Below, piece by piece: positions 26,220 through 38,242 of a DNA stretch of 64,000 nucleotides. This DNA comes from Devosia enhydra. GTDB taxonomy: Bacteria; Pseudomonadota; Alphaproteobacteria; Rhizobiales; Devosiaceae. The notes beneath the pieces were generated by a model. That model searched no databases. It had not been told where the DNA came from and saw nothing but the letters and a program-made list of their open reading frames with translations. Position numbers and translations under genes: made by a program. The stretch lies in contig NZ_FPKU01000001.1 in the NCBI RefSeq assembly GCF_900119845.1, positions 1,335,528-1,399,527 on the forward strand. The letters run 5' to 3'. Position 1 is the stretch's first letter, and every line of letters begins with the position of its first letter.

Positions 26220-27146
26220 TTACCAGCGGCTATAGGGGCTGTCGCTGAGCCAGAAGCCGCCCGGCACATAGTCGCGGCTGTCGCCGACATCGGCGGGAGG
26301 CAGCGGACGCCGTGGCGTCTGGTAGCGGGGCGCCGGCTCATCCTCGGCCAGAAGCCCGCGGCTCGCGAGATAATCGGCCAGCGAGCCAGACTGCCAGCCC
26401 GCCAGATCATCCTGCGTGATGATGCGGCCCTCGTTGGAGGGCGCCGGGCGGACGGGCTGTCCGATGCTGGCTTCATCGATGATCAGCGGCGCGTCGGCGG
26501 GGCGCGACGGCGCGATGGGCCCCGGCGTGGCAGCTGTCGTGGGATAGGCCGGCGGATAACTGGGCAGTGCGGCGGTTTGCACGCCTGCAAGGTCGGGCCG
26601 GTTGGCCGGGCGCAGGTCGCGCGGCAGCGGATAGGGCACCGCCTGCCGGGCATCGACCGCCGCCACCTGCGTGGTCGCGCCAGCAGCGGGCACCGACCCG
26701 GTGGGAGCCGAGGGCAGGATCGGAATGGTGTTCGCTGCGGCCGGCGGCGTCGTACGCGGCACGGCGGGCTTTGCCGGCGCCGCCGTCCCGCCATCGGAGA
26801 TATAGCTCGGAAGCGCCTTGCCACCCGAGACGAAGCGATCAACCGGATCGCTGCTGTTGGCAGGCGCTGCATTCGTGGATGCGGTGCGCACCGGATCGAC
26901 AGTGGCGGCGGCAGGCGCACGATCGATCTCGAGCACGGGGCGGCCGGTCGCGGCGGCAGGCACAGCAGCCGTTGTCGCCTCGCTTCTCGGCACGACGGGA
27001 ATGGCCGTTGACGGCACCGCCTGCGGCTGCGCGCTCATGCTGCGCTCGCCCTGCCCGCCATTGAACATCTCGACGGATGGCACGGCCACAACGACGATCA
27101 GGCCGGTCCAGGCCAGGGCGCTGGTGATCTTCGGGTTGAGTTTCAT
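26220..27146 (-). CDS. Envelope protein with signal/anchor and Pro-Ala-rich linker, unknown function
   Basis: 308 aa. MKLNPKITSALAWTGLIVVV is a signal peptide or N-terminal anchor. Residues about 35-230 are a low-complexity Ala/Pro/Thr linker. The C-terminus has TQDDLAGWQSGSLADYLASR and a Trp/Tyr-containing tail. It probably spans or projects into the periplasm. It lies 119 bp downstream of metF and ends close to the TerB-DnaJ gene, with no functional link apparent. Confidence 0.7.
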   Translation of the reverse strand: MKLNPKITSALAWTGLIVVVAVPSVEMFNGGQGERSMSAQPQAVPSTAIPVVPRSEATTAAVPAAATGRPVLEIDRAPAAATVDPVRTASTNAAPANSSDPVDRFVSGGKALPSYISDGGTAAPAKPAVPRTTPPAAANTIPILPSAPTGSVPAAGATTQVAAVDARQAVPYPLPRDLRPANRPDLAGVQTAALPSYPPAYPTTAATPGPIAPSRPADAPLIIDEASIGQPVRPAPSNEGRIITQDDLAGWQSGSLADYLASRGLLAEDEPAPRYQTPRRPLPPADVGDSRDYVPGGFWLSDSPYSRW

Positions 27147-27265
27147 CGCTCGCTATCCCGCAACTGACCCTCCCCCACGCGGGAAGGGACGCCAATAACA
27201 TGGCCGATTTATGGATCGGCAGGTCGGACAGGATGCGACGTTCGCGATGAACCGCGTCTGAACGG

Positions 27266-28186
27266 TCAGGCCGTCGCCTGCGCCTCCGGCCGGATGCCGA
27301 GAAGGCGCGCCAGCGCCATCACCAGATTGGCGCGGTTGAGGGTGTAGAAGTGAAACTCCGTCACCCCGGCATCGACCAGTTCGAGCACCTGCTCGGCCGC
27401 CACCGCCGCCGCCACCAGCGCGTGGGTCTCGGGATCCTCCTCCAGCCCCTCGAACCGCTCGGCCAGCCACGAGGGAATGGTCGCCCCGCAGCGCGCGGCA
27501 AAGCCGGCGATCTGCCTGAAACTGTGGATCGGCTGGATGCCCGGCACGATGGGCGCGGTGATTCCGGCCCGCCGGGCCCGGTCCACCAGCCGCAGGTAAT
27601 CGGCGTTGGAAAAGAACATCTGCGTGATGGCGCGATTGGCACCCGCATCGATCTTGCGCTTGAGGTTGTCGATATCGGCCTGCCAATCGGCACTCTGCGG
27701 ATGCTTTTCGGGATAGGCAGCCACCGAGATGTCGAAATCGCCCAGCCGCCTGATGCCTGCCACAAGGTCCGCGGCATTGCGGTAGCCCTCCGGGTGCGGA
27801 GTGAAGGGCTGCCCGACACCCTCCGGCGGGTCCCCGCGCAGCGCCACGATCCTGTTGACCCCGGCGGCGCGATAGCCTTCGACCACCGCATCGACCTCTT
27901 CGCGGGACGCGCCGACGCAGGTGAGGTGCGCCGCGCTCGGCACGCCCGTCGTGGCCTCGATGCGGCTCACCATGCGCAGGGTGCGCTCGCGGGTCGAGCC
28001 CCCTGCCCCATAGGTCACCGACACGAAACGCGGGTTGAGCGGAGCCAGCCGGTTGATGCTCTCCCAGAAGCGGGCTTCCATCGCATCGGTCTTGGGCGGG
28101 AAGAATTCGAACGACACCGAGAGCGGCGGGCGCTGGGCCGGGCTCTGCCGGCTCATGCGGGCTTCATCGAGGAGGGTGACGCTCAC
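27266..28186 (-). CDS. metF: Methylenetetrahydrofolate reductase MetF
   Basis: FAD enzyme that reduces 5,10-methylene-THF to 5-methyl-THF for methionine synthesis. Motifs are SFEFFPPKTDAME, FVSVTYGAGGSTRERT, HLTCVGASREEV, RIVALRGDPPEG, and GANRAITQMFFSNADYL. About 306 aa from a GTG that overlaps the upstream TGA (GTGA); MSRQSP at 28156 is an alternative start. It is coupled to the ArsR-methyltransferase gene and so shares its operator-controlled promoter. Confidence 0.95.
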   Translation of the reverse strand: MSVTLLDEARMSRQSPAQRPPLSVSFEFFPPKTDAMEARFWESINRLAPLNPRFVSVTYGAGGSTRERTLRMVSRIEATTGVPSAAHLTCVGASREEVDAVVEGYRAAGVNRIVALRGDPPEGVGQPFTPHPEGYRNAADLVAGIRRLGDFDISVAAYPEKHPQSADWQADIDNLKRKIDAGANRAITQMFFSNADYLRLVDRARRAGITAPIVPGIQPIHSFRQIAGFAARCGATIPSWLAERFEGLEEDPETHALVAAAVAAEQVLELVDAGVTEFHFYTLNRANLVMALARLLGIRPEAQATA

Positions 28187-29145
28187 GAGGCGCTCCTTTT
28201 CTGGTCGACCAGATGCCACAGCGAGACCGTGAGGCCGGCGGGATCGGCGGGATTGGGAAAATGGCGGATTTCGGCCACCGACAGCCGGGCGGCACTCGCC
28301 CAGCCCTGCATCTGGCTTTCGGAAAGGCCGAGGCGGCGATGCGCCTGTTCGGTGCGCAGGAATTCGTGGGCATGCGGGGCAAAATCCACCACCACCACGC
28401 TGCCCCCCGCAGCCAGCCCGTTGCGGGCGGCGGCCAGCATCCGCCCCGGATCGTCGAAATAATGCAGCACCTGATGCAGCACCACGACGTCGGCGGCCCG
28501 CGTCCCCGGCTCGAGATCGAGGATGTCGCCAAGGCGCACCTGCGCATTGGCGATGCCGGCAGCGGCAAGTTTGGCCCGGGCCACCGCGATCATCTCGCGG
28601 CTCGAATCGATGCCGACGCCCTGCCGGTAGAGCGGGGCCAGCAGTTCCAGCATCCGCCCTGTGCCAGTACCGAGATCAAGCAGCGTGTCGATCTGCCGCC
28701 CGGCCAGGATTTCGAGGGTTGCCGCTTCAACGGCCGCCTCGGGCACATGCAGGGCCCGCAACTGGTCCCAGCTGCCGGCGACCTTGGCGAAAAACGCCGT
28801 CGCCTGTGCGTGCTGGGCGGCGCGGATCGCGGCGAGCCGTTCCCTGTCGGCGGCATTTGCCGCATCGTCAGGGTCGAGTGCGCCGAGGAGCCAGCCGACG
28901 AGATCGCTGCCGGGCGGGCGATCGGCCAGCCGGTAATAGGCCCAGGCGCCCTCGGCATGGCGCTCGACCAGCCCGGCATCGGCGAGAAGTTTCAGATGGC
29001 GCGACACCCGAGGCTGGCTCTGCCCCAGAATCGCGGTGATGTCCTTGACCGAGAGTTCCCCGGCGCCCAGCAGCGCGAGCACGCGCAGCCTCGTGTCCTC
29101 GCCTGCGGCCCGCAGGGCACTCACCAATGTTCCGGCATCGACCAT
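28183..29145 (-). CDS. ArsR-type regulator fused to SAM-dependent methyltransferase
   Basis: 320 aa. A winged HTH (about 15-80: LRVLALLGAGELSVKDITAI, LGQSQPRVSRHLKLL) is fused to a class I methyltransferase (TLLDLGTGTGRMLELLAPLY at about 170-190, then GIDSSREMIAVAR, VLHQVLHYFDDPGR). The fusion with metF downstream suggests a regulator that senses SAM or SAH and controls methionine-cycle genes, like SahR-type ArsR regulators. A perfect 10-bp inverted repeat lies 15 bp upstream of its start. It may also be catalytically active. That is unknown. Confidence 0.88.
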   Translation of the reverse strand: MVDAGTLVSALRAAGEDTRLRVLALLGAGELSVKDITAILGQSQPRVSRHLKLLADAGLVERHAEGAWAYYRLADRPPGSDLVGWLLGALDPDDAANAADRERLAAIRAAQHAQATAFFAKVAGSWDQLRALHVPEAAVEAATLEILAGRQIDTLLDLGTGTGRMLELLAPLYRQGVGIDSSREMIAVARAKLAAAGIANAQVRLGDILDLEPGTRAADVVVLHQVLHYFDDPGRMLAAARNGLAAGGSVVVVDFAPHAHEFLRTEQAHRRLGLSESQMQGWASAARLSVAEIRHFPNPADPAGLTVSLWHLVDQKRSAS

Positions 29146-29159
29146 CTGACCGCCTGAGT

Positions 29160-29183
29160 GGATATAAAGATTTCTTTATATCC
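29160..29183. promoter_or_regulatory. Perfect operator palindrome upstream of ArsR-methyltransferase/metF
   Basis: GGATATAAAG-ATTT-CTTTATATCC, a perfect 10-bp inverted repeat ending 15 bp before the ATG, in an AT-rich patch within GC-rich DNA. Its form fits an ArsR-family dimer site, most simply autoregulation of the ArsR-methyltransferase-metF operon. Confidence 0.8.
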
Positions 29184-29221
29184 CGTCGCAGCATCGGTCC
29201 AGAGGCAAGTTGGCCCCTGCG

Positions 29222-30352
29222 TCAGGCTGCGCCGGCGGCGCGATCCTCGGCGGTCGCCCGGCGACGGAAGGCATGGGCCCGCCACAGGTCGAAGAGCTCG
29301 GTTGCCTCGTCCTGCTCCAGAGACTGGAAGCGCTTGTGCATGGCGGCGATCTCGGCCTCGGTCGGCATGTCGCGCCACGGCATGGTCGCGATCATCGCGT
29401 CAAAGAGGCTCGCCGGAACGCCGAGCGCCCGCATCGCCACCGTCACTGCCGAATAGTCCTGCATGGCGAGCCATTTGACCATCACCTCGGGCGCGATCTT
29501 GAGCTGCACCGCCAGCGCCGCCGCCGTGTGATGGCCGTAGCCGAAGCGCGCGAAGCGGGCCATGGCGCGCTCGTTGAGCTGCTTGCGGTCCGACAGCGCC
29601 TTGACCTGATTGTAGGCCACCTTCCAGTCATGGCTGGAAAAGCCGGCGCGATTGCGCATCCGGTTGTAGACCATGGCGTTGACGGCACCCGCCGTCACCG
29701 GGTCGACTGGCTGCACCCGCTGCCCGAGAACCTCGAGCACCTTGTCGCCCGCCGAGAGGATTTCGGAGCGCAGCGCCTTCCAGTCGATGTCGGATCGGCC
29801 GCGCAAATCCTCCGCCAGCCGCACATTTTCGCGCGCCCGGGCCACGAGGCGCTCGAGCATGTCGAGGCCGAGCTCGGCCTTGCGGTTGCGCACGAGCTGG
29901 GCAACCGAAGTATCCCCACCATGCTCGACGATGGCCTCGCCCACGCGCTCGGTGAGCTTGGAGCGGCTGGCGATCGCCACCCGATGGGCTTCGCTCTGCT
30001 TGGCCACGATGTCGATCAGATCGTCATCGGAGAGGACATTGGAAAATTCGAGCAGCGGCGCCGCTACCTGATATTCGTCATTGGCGAGCTTGACTACCAC
30101 ATTGCCGGGCGCGCGGTCGAGCGGCGCCAGAAGCTGGGCCACATGCGAGCGCGCCTCCACCTCCACCAGTTCGGCGAGCTGGCACAGCACTTCGTCATAC
30201 TGGGCGACCTGCTCATCGTCGCAGCGATCGGACACATAGGAGTAAAGCTGGGCCATGTTGCGGAACAGCTTGTCGCGCTCGATGCTGCTGGCTTCGCCAT
30301 TGAGCACGCGGAACGAGGAAAACGCCCGCTTGCCTTCGTCCATTTCGTCCAT
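29222..30352 (-). CDS. DUF2336 domain protein
   Basis: 376 aa, soluble, alpha-helical, HEAT-like. N-terminal FSSFRVLNGEASSIERDKLF, core region LLEFSNVLSDDDLIDIVAKQ and SEAHRVAIASRSKLTERVGE typical of DUF2336 proteins of alphaproteobacteria. Function is not established; some members are linked to general stress signalling or cell-cycle systems. It is a single gene with about 230 bp of non-coding DNA on its upstream side that includes the katG terminator. Confidence 0.8.
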   Translation of the reverse strand: MDEMDEGKRAFSSFRVLNGEASSIERDKLFRNMAQLYSYVSDRCDDEQVAQYDEVLCQLAELVEVEARSHVAQLLAPLDRAPGNVVVKLANDEYQVAAPLLEFSNVLSDDDLIDIVAKQSEAHRVAIASRSKLTERVGEAIVEHGGDTSVAQLVRNRKAELGLDMLERLVARARENVRLAEDLRGRSDIDWKALRSEILSAGDKVLEVLGQRVQPVDPVTAGAVNAMVYNRMRNRAGFSSHDWKVAYNQVKALSDRKQLNERAMARFARFGYGHHTAAALAVQLKIAPEVMVKWLAMQDYSAVTVAMRALGVPASLFDAMIATMPWRDMPTEAEIAAMHKRFQSLEQDEATELFDLWRAHAFRRRATAEDRAAGAA

Positions 30353-30520
30353 GTCGCGGTCTCCCCGGCAAGTGCCGTCGTGCCAAACTACTGCCTAGCC
30401 CCTCGCAGGCCGCTGAAGGCGACCGCACGATGTTGAACAAAATTGGCCGTGCTCCTGCAAAGCTTCGTTAATGCCCGCACGCCCTCCGGCCACATCGTTA
30501 ATACCCTGTTACGCCTCGCG

Positions 30521-30562
30521 AAAACAAAAGGCCCCGTCCCTCTTTTGGGGGACGAGGCCTCA
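30521..30562 (-). terminator. Rho-independent terminator of katG
   Basis: On the minus strand GGCCTCGTCCC pairs with GGGACGGGGCC (one G-U) around a short loop, then a T-rich run (CTTTTGTTTT). It lies just after the katG stop at 30585. Confidence 0.85.
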
Positions 30563-30584
30563 ACGCTTTTCAGACCGTCAGGGT

Positions 30585-33908
<3,324 letters not shown>

Positions 33909-34473
33909 ATCGGCTGCTCCCAGATCCTGACGCTCACCACCTCGCCGAGCTCGACACGGCCCTCGCTCTCGACCCAGGCCACAAGCCCGCGCCGATGCTT
34001 TGCCGCAGCAACGAAGCCGAGTTCGATGTCGGGCCGGCGCGGCACATGCCGCATGATGGCAGCACCCGACTTGCGGCACGGCGCGTTGTCACCATCGACG
34101 CGCACCGTGGCGCCGCCTTCGAACATCAGCAGCGTGCGCGGGGGCAATCGCGTCAGATGCGGCACGCCCTCGATGAGAATATTGCCGCCGATCCATTCGG
34201 GGCGGATTTCGGCAATGTTCAGCGCCTCGGCCGTTGCCGCCAGTTCGTCGGGCGAAAGTATGGAGAGCTGGCGCTCGTTGCGCACCGGCGTGCCGCGCCG
34301 GTGCCAGGGCTCGCGCGAGGTGCTCTTGCGGATCATCCCCGCATGGCGGTCGCCCTCGATGCCGTCGAAGGTCAGGTCGAGACGCTCGACCGGTACGGTT
34401 TCGAAGTCGCTGCCCGGGGCGTGGTAAAGGCCGGCGACCCTGCCCTTGAGGGTGCGGCCCGGCAGGATGTCGA

Positions 34474-35400
34474 TCATGTCGCTCCTCCAGCTGTGGTCTT
34501 GCGGACACGGCGGATCGAGTCGGCCGTGTAGACGCCAAGAGATAGCCAGATCAGCCCGAAGCTGAGAAGCCGCAACCCGTTGAGCGTCTCCCCGAACACC
34601 GTGATGGCGATGATGAACTGCAGCGTCGGGCCCAGATATTGGAGCATACCGATGGTGATGAGGCGCAACCGCTGCACCCCATAGGCAAAGCACAAAAGCG
34701 GCAGCGCCGTCGCCGGGCCGGTGAGCAGCAGCAGCCCGATCGAGAGCCCGTCATCATAGGCCCCGACGCCGTCGGTCGCGGCGCTGTAGAGAATGAACAG
34801 CAGCGCCACGGGCGCCAGCACCAGCGTTTCGACGAACAGCCCCGGCGTCGAGGCAACCTTGGCCGTCTTGCGGAAATAGGCATAGAACGCGAAGCTGCCG
34901 GCCAGCCCGAGCGCGATATAGGGCACCCCGCCCAGCCCCGCCGCCTGGATCGCAAGCGCAATGAGCGCAATCGCAATCGCGATGCCCTGCATGCGGTTGT
35001 TGCGCTCGCCCAAAAGCACCATGCCGATCGCCACGTTGAGCATCGGATTGATGAAATAGCCGAAGGCCGCCTCGAGGGCCTGCCCGTTGACCACCGCATA
35101 GCAGAAGATCGACCAGTTGATGGCCAAAAGCACGGCGCTCAGCGCCATCTGGCGCAGCGTCTGCCGGTCGGCGATGGCCGCCACCACCTCGCGCATGCGC
35201 CGGCTGGCAATGAGGATGGCCCCCACGAAGACGAGCGAAAACAGCGTGCGATAGGCCACGACCAAGAGGGGCGGCACATGCTCGAGCGCGTTGAACAGCA
35301 GGGATAGAAATCCCCATTGGAAATAGGCCGCGAGTGCCGCGAAGAGGCCAAGCACCGTCTCGCTGCGCAGCGTGCGGTCCTTCGATGCCTCGATGTTCAT
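34474..35400 (-). CDS. rarD: RarD/EamA family transporter
   Basis: 308 aa, about ten TM segments. LGLFAALAAYFQWGFLSLLF at the N-terminus and INWSIFCYAVVNGQALEAAF, GYFINPMLNV are the RarD signature. Inner-membrane drug/metabolite transporter superfamily. RarD gives chloramphenicol sensitivity in E. coli, but its natural substrate is unclear. Coupled to the MOSC gene. Confidence 0.9.
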   Translation of the reverse strand: MNIEASKDRTLRSETVLGLFAALAAYFQWGFLSLLFNALEHVPPLLVVAYRTLFSLVFVGAILIASRRMREVVAAIADRQTLRQMALSAVLLAINWSIFCYAVVNGQALEAAFGYFINPMLNVAIGMVLLGERNNRMQGIAIAIALIALAIQAAGLGGVPYIALGLAGSFAFYAYFRKTAKVASTPGLFVETLVLAPVALLFILYSAATDGVGAYDDGLSIGLLLLTGPATALPLLCFAYGVQRLRLITIGMLQYLGPTLQFIIAITVFGETLNGLRLLSFGLIWLSLGVYTADSIRRVRKTTAGGAT

Positions 35401-35564
35401 CTTGTCGCTCCGGCTTTGGGACCCGTGCTGGCCCGTCGCGCTTCTATCAGCGCCCCTCCGGCCCGACCAATCAGAGTTTGTTATGCCGCGATGACGCGCC
35501 GGGGCACCAGGGCGTTTCCAAGCCGAAGTGCATATCGGTTCGAACCCTGCAGCCGGTCCGCTCG

Positions 35565-35578
35565 TTGATCAGCGTCAA
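35565..35578 (+). promoter_or_regulatory. FNR/FixK-type box
   Basis: TTGATCAGCGTCAA matches the TTGAT-N4-(A/G)TCAA pattern of Crp-Fnr regulators. It lies about 68 bp upstream of the start at 35646, a position suitable for activation under low oxygen. The rest of the 245-bp gap 35401-35645 shows no gene. Confidence 0.55.
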
Positions 35579-35645
35579 GGACAGCAGGCCCCTGGCCTGC
35601 GATCCTTGGCCAACCGGTCACCGGAACACCAAAGAGGAGAATGCA

Positions 35646-36095
35646 ATGAAGCCCACCGTCACCTGGATCCTGATCGCCGATGGCGCGCAGGCCCGCGTGC
35701 TCGAGCATGCCGGGCCGGGCAAGGGACTGACGCAGGTCGAGGACCTCGTCTTCTCGGGTTCCCGCCGCAAGGCCCGCGAGATCATGGCGGACAGGCCGGG
35801 CCGCAGCTTTGCCTCGGCCGGCACCAAGCGCAGCGCCATGGAGCCGCGCACCGATCCGGTGGAGCATGAGGAGGCCGAATTCGTGCGCGGCGTTGCCGAG
35901 GAGCTTGAGCAGCATCACGCAAGGGGCGCGTTTCAGCGCCTCATCGTGGCTGCGGCGCCTAACGCGCTGGGCGATCTGCGGCCCGTTCTCAGCAACGGTG
36001 TGCGCGAGGCGATCGTCGCCGAGCTTGCCAAGGACCTGACCAACGTCCCGACCGCCCAGCTCGACAAGCACTTCAGCGAGTTCCTGCCGGTCTGA
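35646..36095 (+). CDS. Host attachment family protein (baeRF-like)
   Basis: 149 aa, start with GAGGAG upstream. KPTVTWILIADGAQARVLEH at the N-terminus and RLIVAAAPNALGDLRPVLS later are characteristic of the host-attachment family, an eRF1-like fold. The family name comes from Agrobacterium attachment work and the molecular role is uncertain. The FNR-type box upstream suggests microaerobic induction. Confidence 0.85.
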   Translation: MKPTVTWILIADGAQARVLEHAGPGKGLTQVEDLVFSGSRRKAREIMADRPGRSFASAGTKRSAMEPRTDPVEHEEAEFVRGVAEELEQHHARGAFQRLIVAAAPNALGDLRPVLSNGVREAIVAELAKDLTNVPTAQLDKHFSEFLPV

Positions 36096-36152
36096 TCACG
36101 CCTGCCCGGCGCCCCCCGCGGGCGGCGTCGGGCGAAAGGCATGCACCGGCGC

Positions 36153-36998
36153 TCAGGCCTCGTCCGGCTCGATCTCGTCGGCCTCGCCGGTCAGCGCCTC
36201 GAGAAACTGCAACAAGAGCGAATCGAACAGCTCCGGCCGCTCGAGATTGGGCAGGTGCGCCGCCCCCTCGATCACCACGGCAAACGCCGTCTCGAGCTCA
36301 TCGGAAAGCTCGGAATGCCGCTCCACGATATGAGGGAAATCGAGCTCGCCCACCATCAGCAGCACCGGCAGGGTCAGCGTGGCGACGACGTCGATGGCCG
36401 GATCGGCCTCTTCCTCGCCCCGCGGCGGACCATTGCGCAGCACCTGCCCGTTCATCGCCAGAAACAGGTCGCGGGCCGGCCCCTCGACCCGCCCCGACGC
36501 CTCCAGCGGTCCATCGAGCCAGAGATGGGCGTGGATGCGGTTGGCGCTGTCGAAATTGCGCCGCTCGAGCGCATAATCCGCCGCATCCATCAGTCCCTCG
36601 GCCGCGTCGGGCAGCAGCGGCTCGTCATCTCCCGAGATAGCTGTCCCCACCAGCACGAGGCCGATGCTACGATTGGGGTGCTCGATGGCGAAATCGATCG
36701 CCAGCGCACCGCCGCTGCCGCAGCCGACGAGAATCGCGGCATGGATGCTGAGCTTGTCGAGCACGATTTCGAGGTCGTTGACATGGGTGAACGGCTCGTC
36801 GGGCGCCTCGGTCTCGCCATGGCCGCGCCGGTCATAGCTCATTACGTGATAGCCGGCGGCCGCCACGGCGCGCATCTGGGCGGCCCACATCCGCCGGTCG
36901 GCCATGCTGTCATGCAGGAAGACGACAGGCAGCCCGAACCCGTCGGTTTCCCCGCGCAGCATCGCACCATCGGAGGCAACTTCGAAACGGCTCACCAT
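36153..36998 (-). CDS. Alpha/beta hydrolase-fold protein with altered nucleophile elbow
   Basis: 281 aa. Fold landmarks are VVFLHDSMADRRMW, SYDRRGHGETEAP, MVGELDF (acid Asp) and IEGAAHLPNLERPELF (His). The elbow reads LVGCGSGGAL, where GxSxGG would be expected, so the nucleophile position is glycine and the serine is shifted by one. It may be inactive or use another arrangement. Start MVSRFEVAS with AAGGAG upstream; two nearby ATGs are possible. Confidence 0.8.
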   Translation of the reverse strand: MVSRFEVASDGAMLRGETDGFGLPVVFLHDSMADRRMWAAQMRAVAAAGYHVMSYDRRGHGETEAPDEPFTHVNDLEIVLDKLSIHAAILVGCGSGGALAIDFAIEHPNRSIGLVLVGTAISGDDEPLLPDAAEGLMDAADYALERRNFDSANRIHAHLWLDGPLEASGRVEGPARDLFLAMNGQVLRNGPPRGEEEADPAIDVVATLTLPVLLMVGELDFPHIVERHSELSDELETAFAVVIEGAAHLPNLERPELFDSLLLQFLEALTGEADEIEPDEA

Positions 36999-37114
36999 GG
37001 CGCGCATCTCCTTCAATCAAAGGCCGGCGACATAGCATCGGCCTTCCGCCTTGGCCAGAGCGCAGGGCCCGCTCGCCGCCTTGTGGCGCAACCACCGGCA
37101 TGGGATGATTGCGA

Positions 37115-37483
37115 ATGACCCCAGCCTCCCATCCCGACCGCCTGCTGCTCGCCATTGCCGGAGCCCTTGGCGCCATCGGCGTTGCCACCGCTGCGGCAGC
37201 GAGCCATCGCGGCGGTGAAAACCTCGCCATCGCCGCCAATTTCATGCTGGTGCACGCGCCGGCCCTTGTGGGCTTGAGCCTGATGCCGAGGGGCCGGCTC
37301 ATCCGCCTCGCCGCCTATCTGCTCGCGCTCGGCCTCGTGCTCTTTGCCGGCGATCTGGCGACGCGCGAACTCCAAGCCCGCGCACTCTTTCCGCTTGCCG
37401 CGCCGCTCGGCGGCTTCGGGCTGATCGGGGGCTGGCTCCTCGTCACCGTCGCGGCCATCATCGGCTGGAAAAAGCCGGGCTGA
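37115..37483 (+). CDS. DUF423-like membrane protein
   Basis: About 122 aa with four hydrophobic segments (LLLAIAGALGAIGVATAAAA, NFMLVHAPALVGLSLM, AAYLLALGLVLFAGDLATRE, FGLIGGWLLVTVAAIIGW). The layout and the N-terminal LGAIGVATAAAASH fit DUF423 inner-membrane proteins, whose function is unknown. Starts at ATG 37115, with an upstream in-frame TTG less likely. Convergent with map, 4 bp apart. Confidence 0.75.
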   Translation: MTPASHPDRLLLAIAGALGAIGVATAAAASHRGGENLAIAANFMLVHAPALVGLSLMPRGRLIRLAAYLLALGLVLFAGDLATRELQARALFPLAAPLGGFGLIGGWLLVTVAAIIGWKKPG

Positions 37484-37487
37484 ACCC

Positions 37488-38240
37488 TTAGCTCGGCAGC
37501 GTCAGCACCACCGGCCCGCTGCGGGTGGCAACAATGGTGTGCTCATACTGCACCGTGGGCGCCATGGGCTCGGCATAGAGCGTCCATTCGTCGTCATCGC
37601 CGTTTTCGGCCCAGTCCGCGCCCAGCGACAGAAACGGCTCGACGGTCAGCACCAGCCCATTGCTCGCCACCCGCCGCTCTGATCGGTCCGGCCAGGTGGC
37701 GATCGCCTCAGGCGCATCGTGGAGGCTGCGGCCCACCCCGTGGCTGGCGAGGTTGCGCACCAGCGAATAGCCATTCTTCTTGGCAAAGAGCCCCACCGCA
37801 TTGCCGATGCCGCGCAGGGGCTTGTCTGCCCCCACCGCGCCGATGCCGGCCCACATCGCCCGCTTGCCGTCGCGCACCAGTTTCTCGATGCGCGGATCGA
37901 CCGGCGGCACGGCGAACGACGCGCCGGTATCGGCAAAAAACCCGTTCTTTTCCGCCGACACGTCGATATTGACGAGGTCGCCGGCCCGGATCACGCGCGG
38001 ACCCGGAATGCCATGCGCGATCTCCTCGTTGACGCTGATGCAGGTAGCGCCCGGAAAGCCATAGGCCAGTTCAGGCGCCGAGCGCGCACCCTCGGCCTCC
38101 ATCAGCCTGCGGCCCAGCGCGTCGAGTTCGGCGGTGGTGATGCCGGGCTCGAGCGCATTGCGCATGGCCTCCAGCACATTGGCGCAGATGCGCCCGATCT
38201 GCCGGAGGCCTTCGAGTTCCTCTTCGCTGGTAACCGTCAC
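37488..38240 (-). CDS. map: Methionine aminopeptidase, type I
   Basis: Removes N-terminal Met from nascent proteins. About 250 aa. Metal ligands appear in NIDVSAEKNGFFADTGASF (Asp residues), ASHGVGRSLHDAP (His) and LTVEPFLSLG (Glu). Starts at GTG 38240, two nt after the ettA stop, since longer readings run back through ettA. It may be a second map copy because the main one is usually near ribosomal genes. Confidence 0.9.
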   Translation of the reverse strand: MTVTSEEELEGLRQIGRICANVLEAMRNALEPGITTAELDALGRRLMEAEGARSAPELAYGFPGATCISVNEEIAHGIPGPRVIRAGDLVNIDVSAEKNGFFADTGASFAVPPVDPRIEKLVRDGKRAMWAGIGAVGADKPLRGIGNAVGLFAKKNGYSLVRNLASHGVGRSLHDAPEAIATWPDRSERRVASNGLVLTVEPFLSLGADWAENGDDDEWTLYAEPMAPTVQYEHTIVATRSGPVVLTLPS

Positions 38241-38242
38241 CC

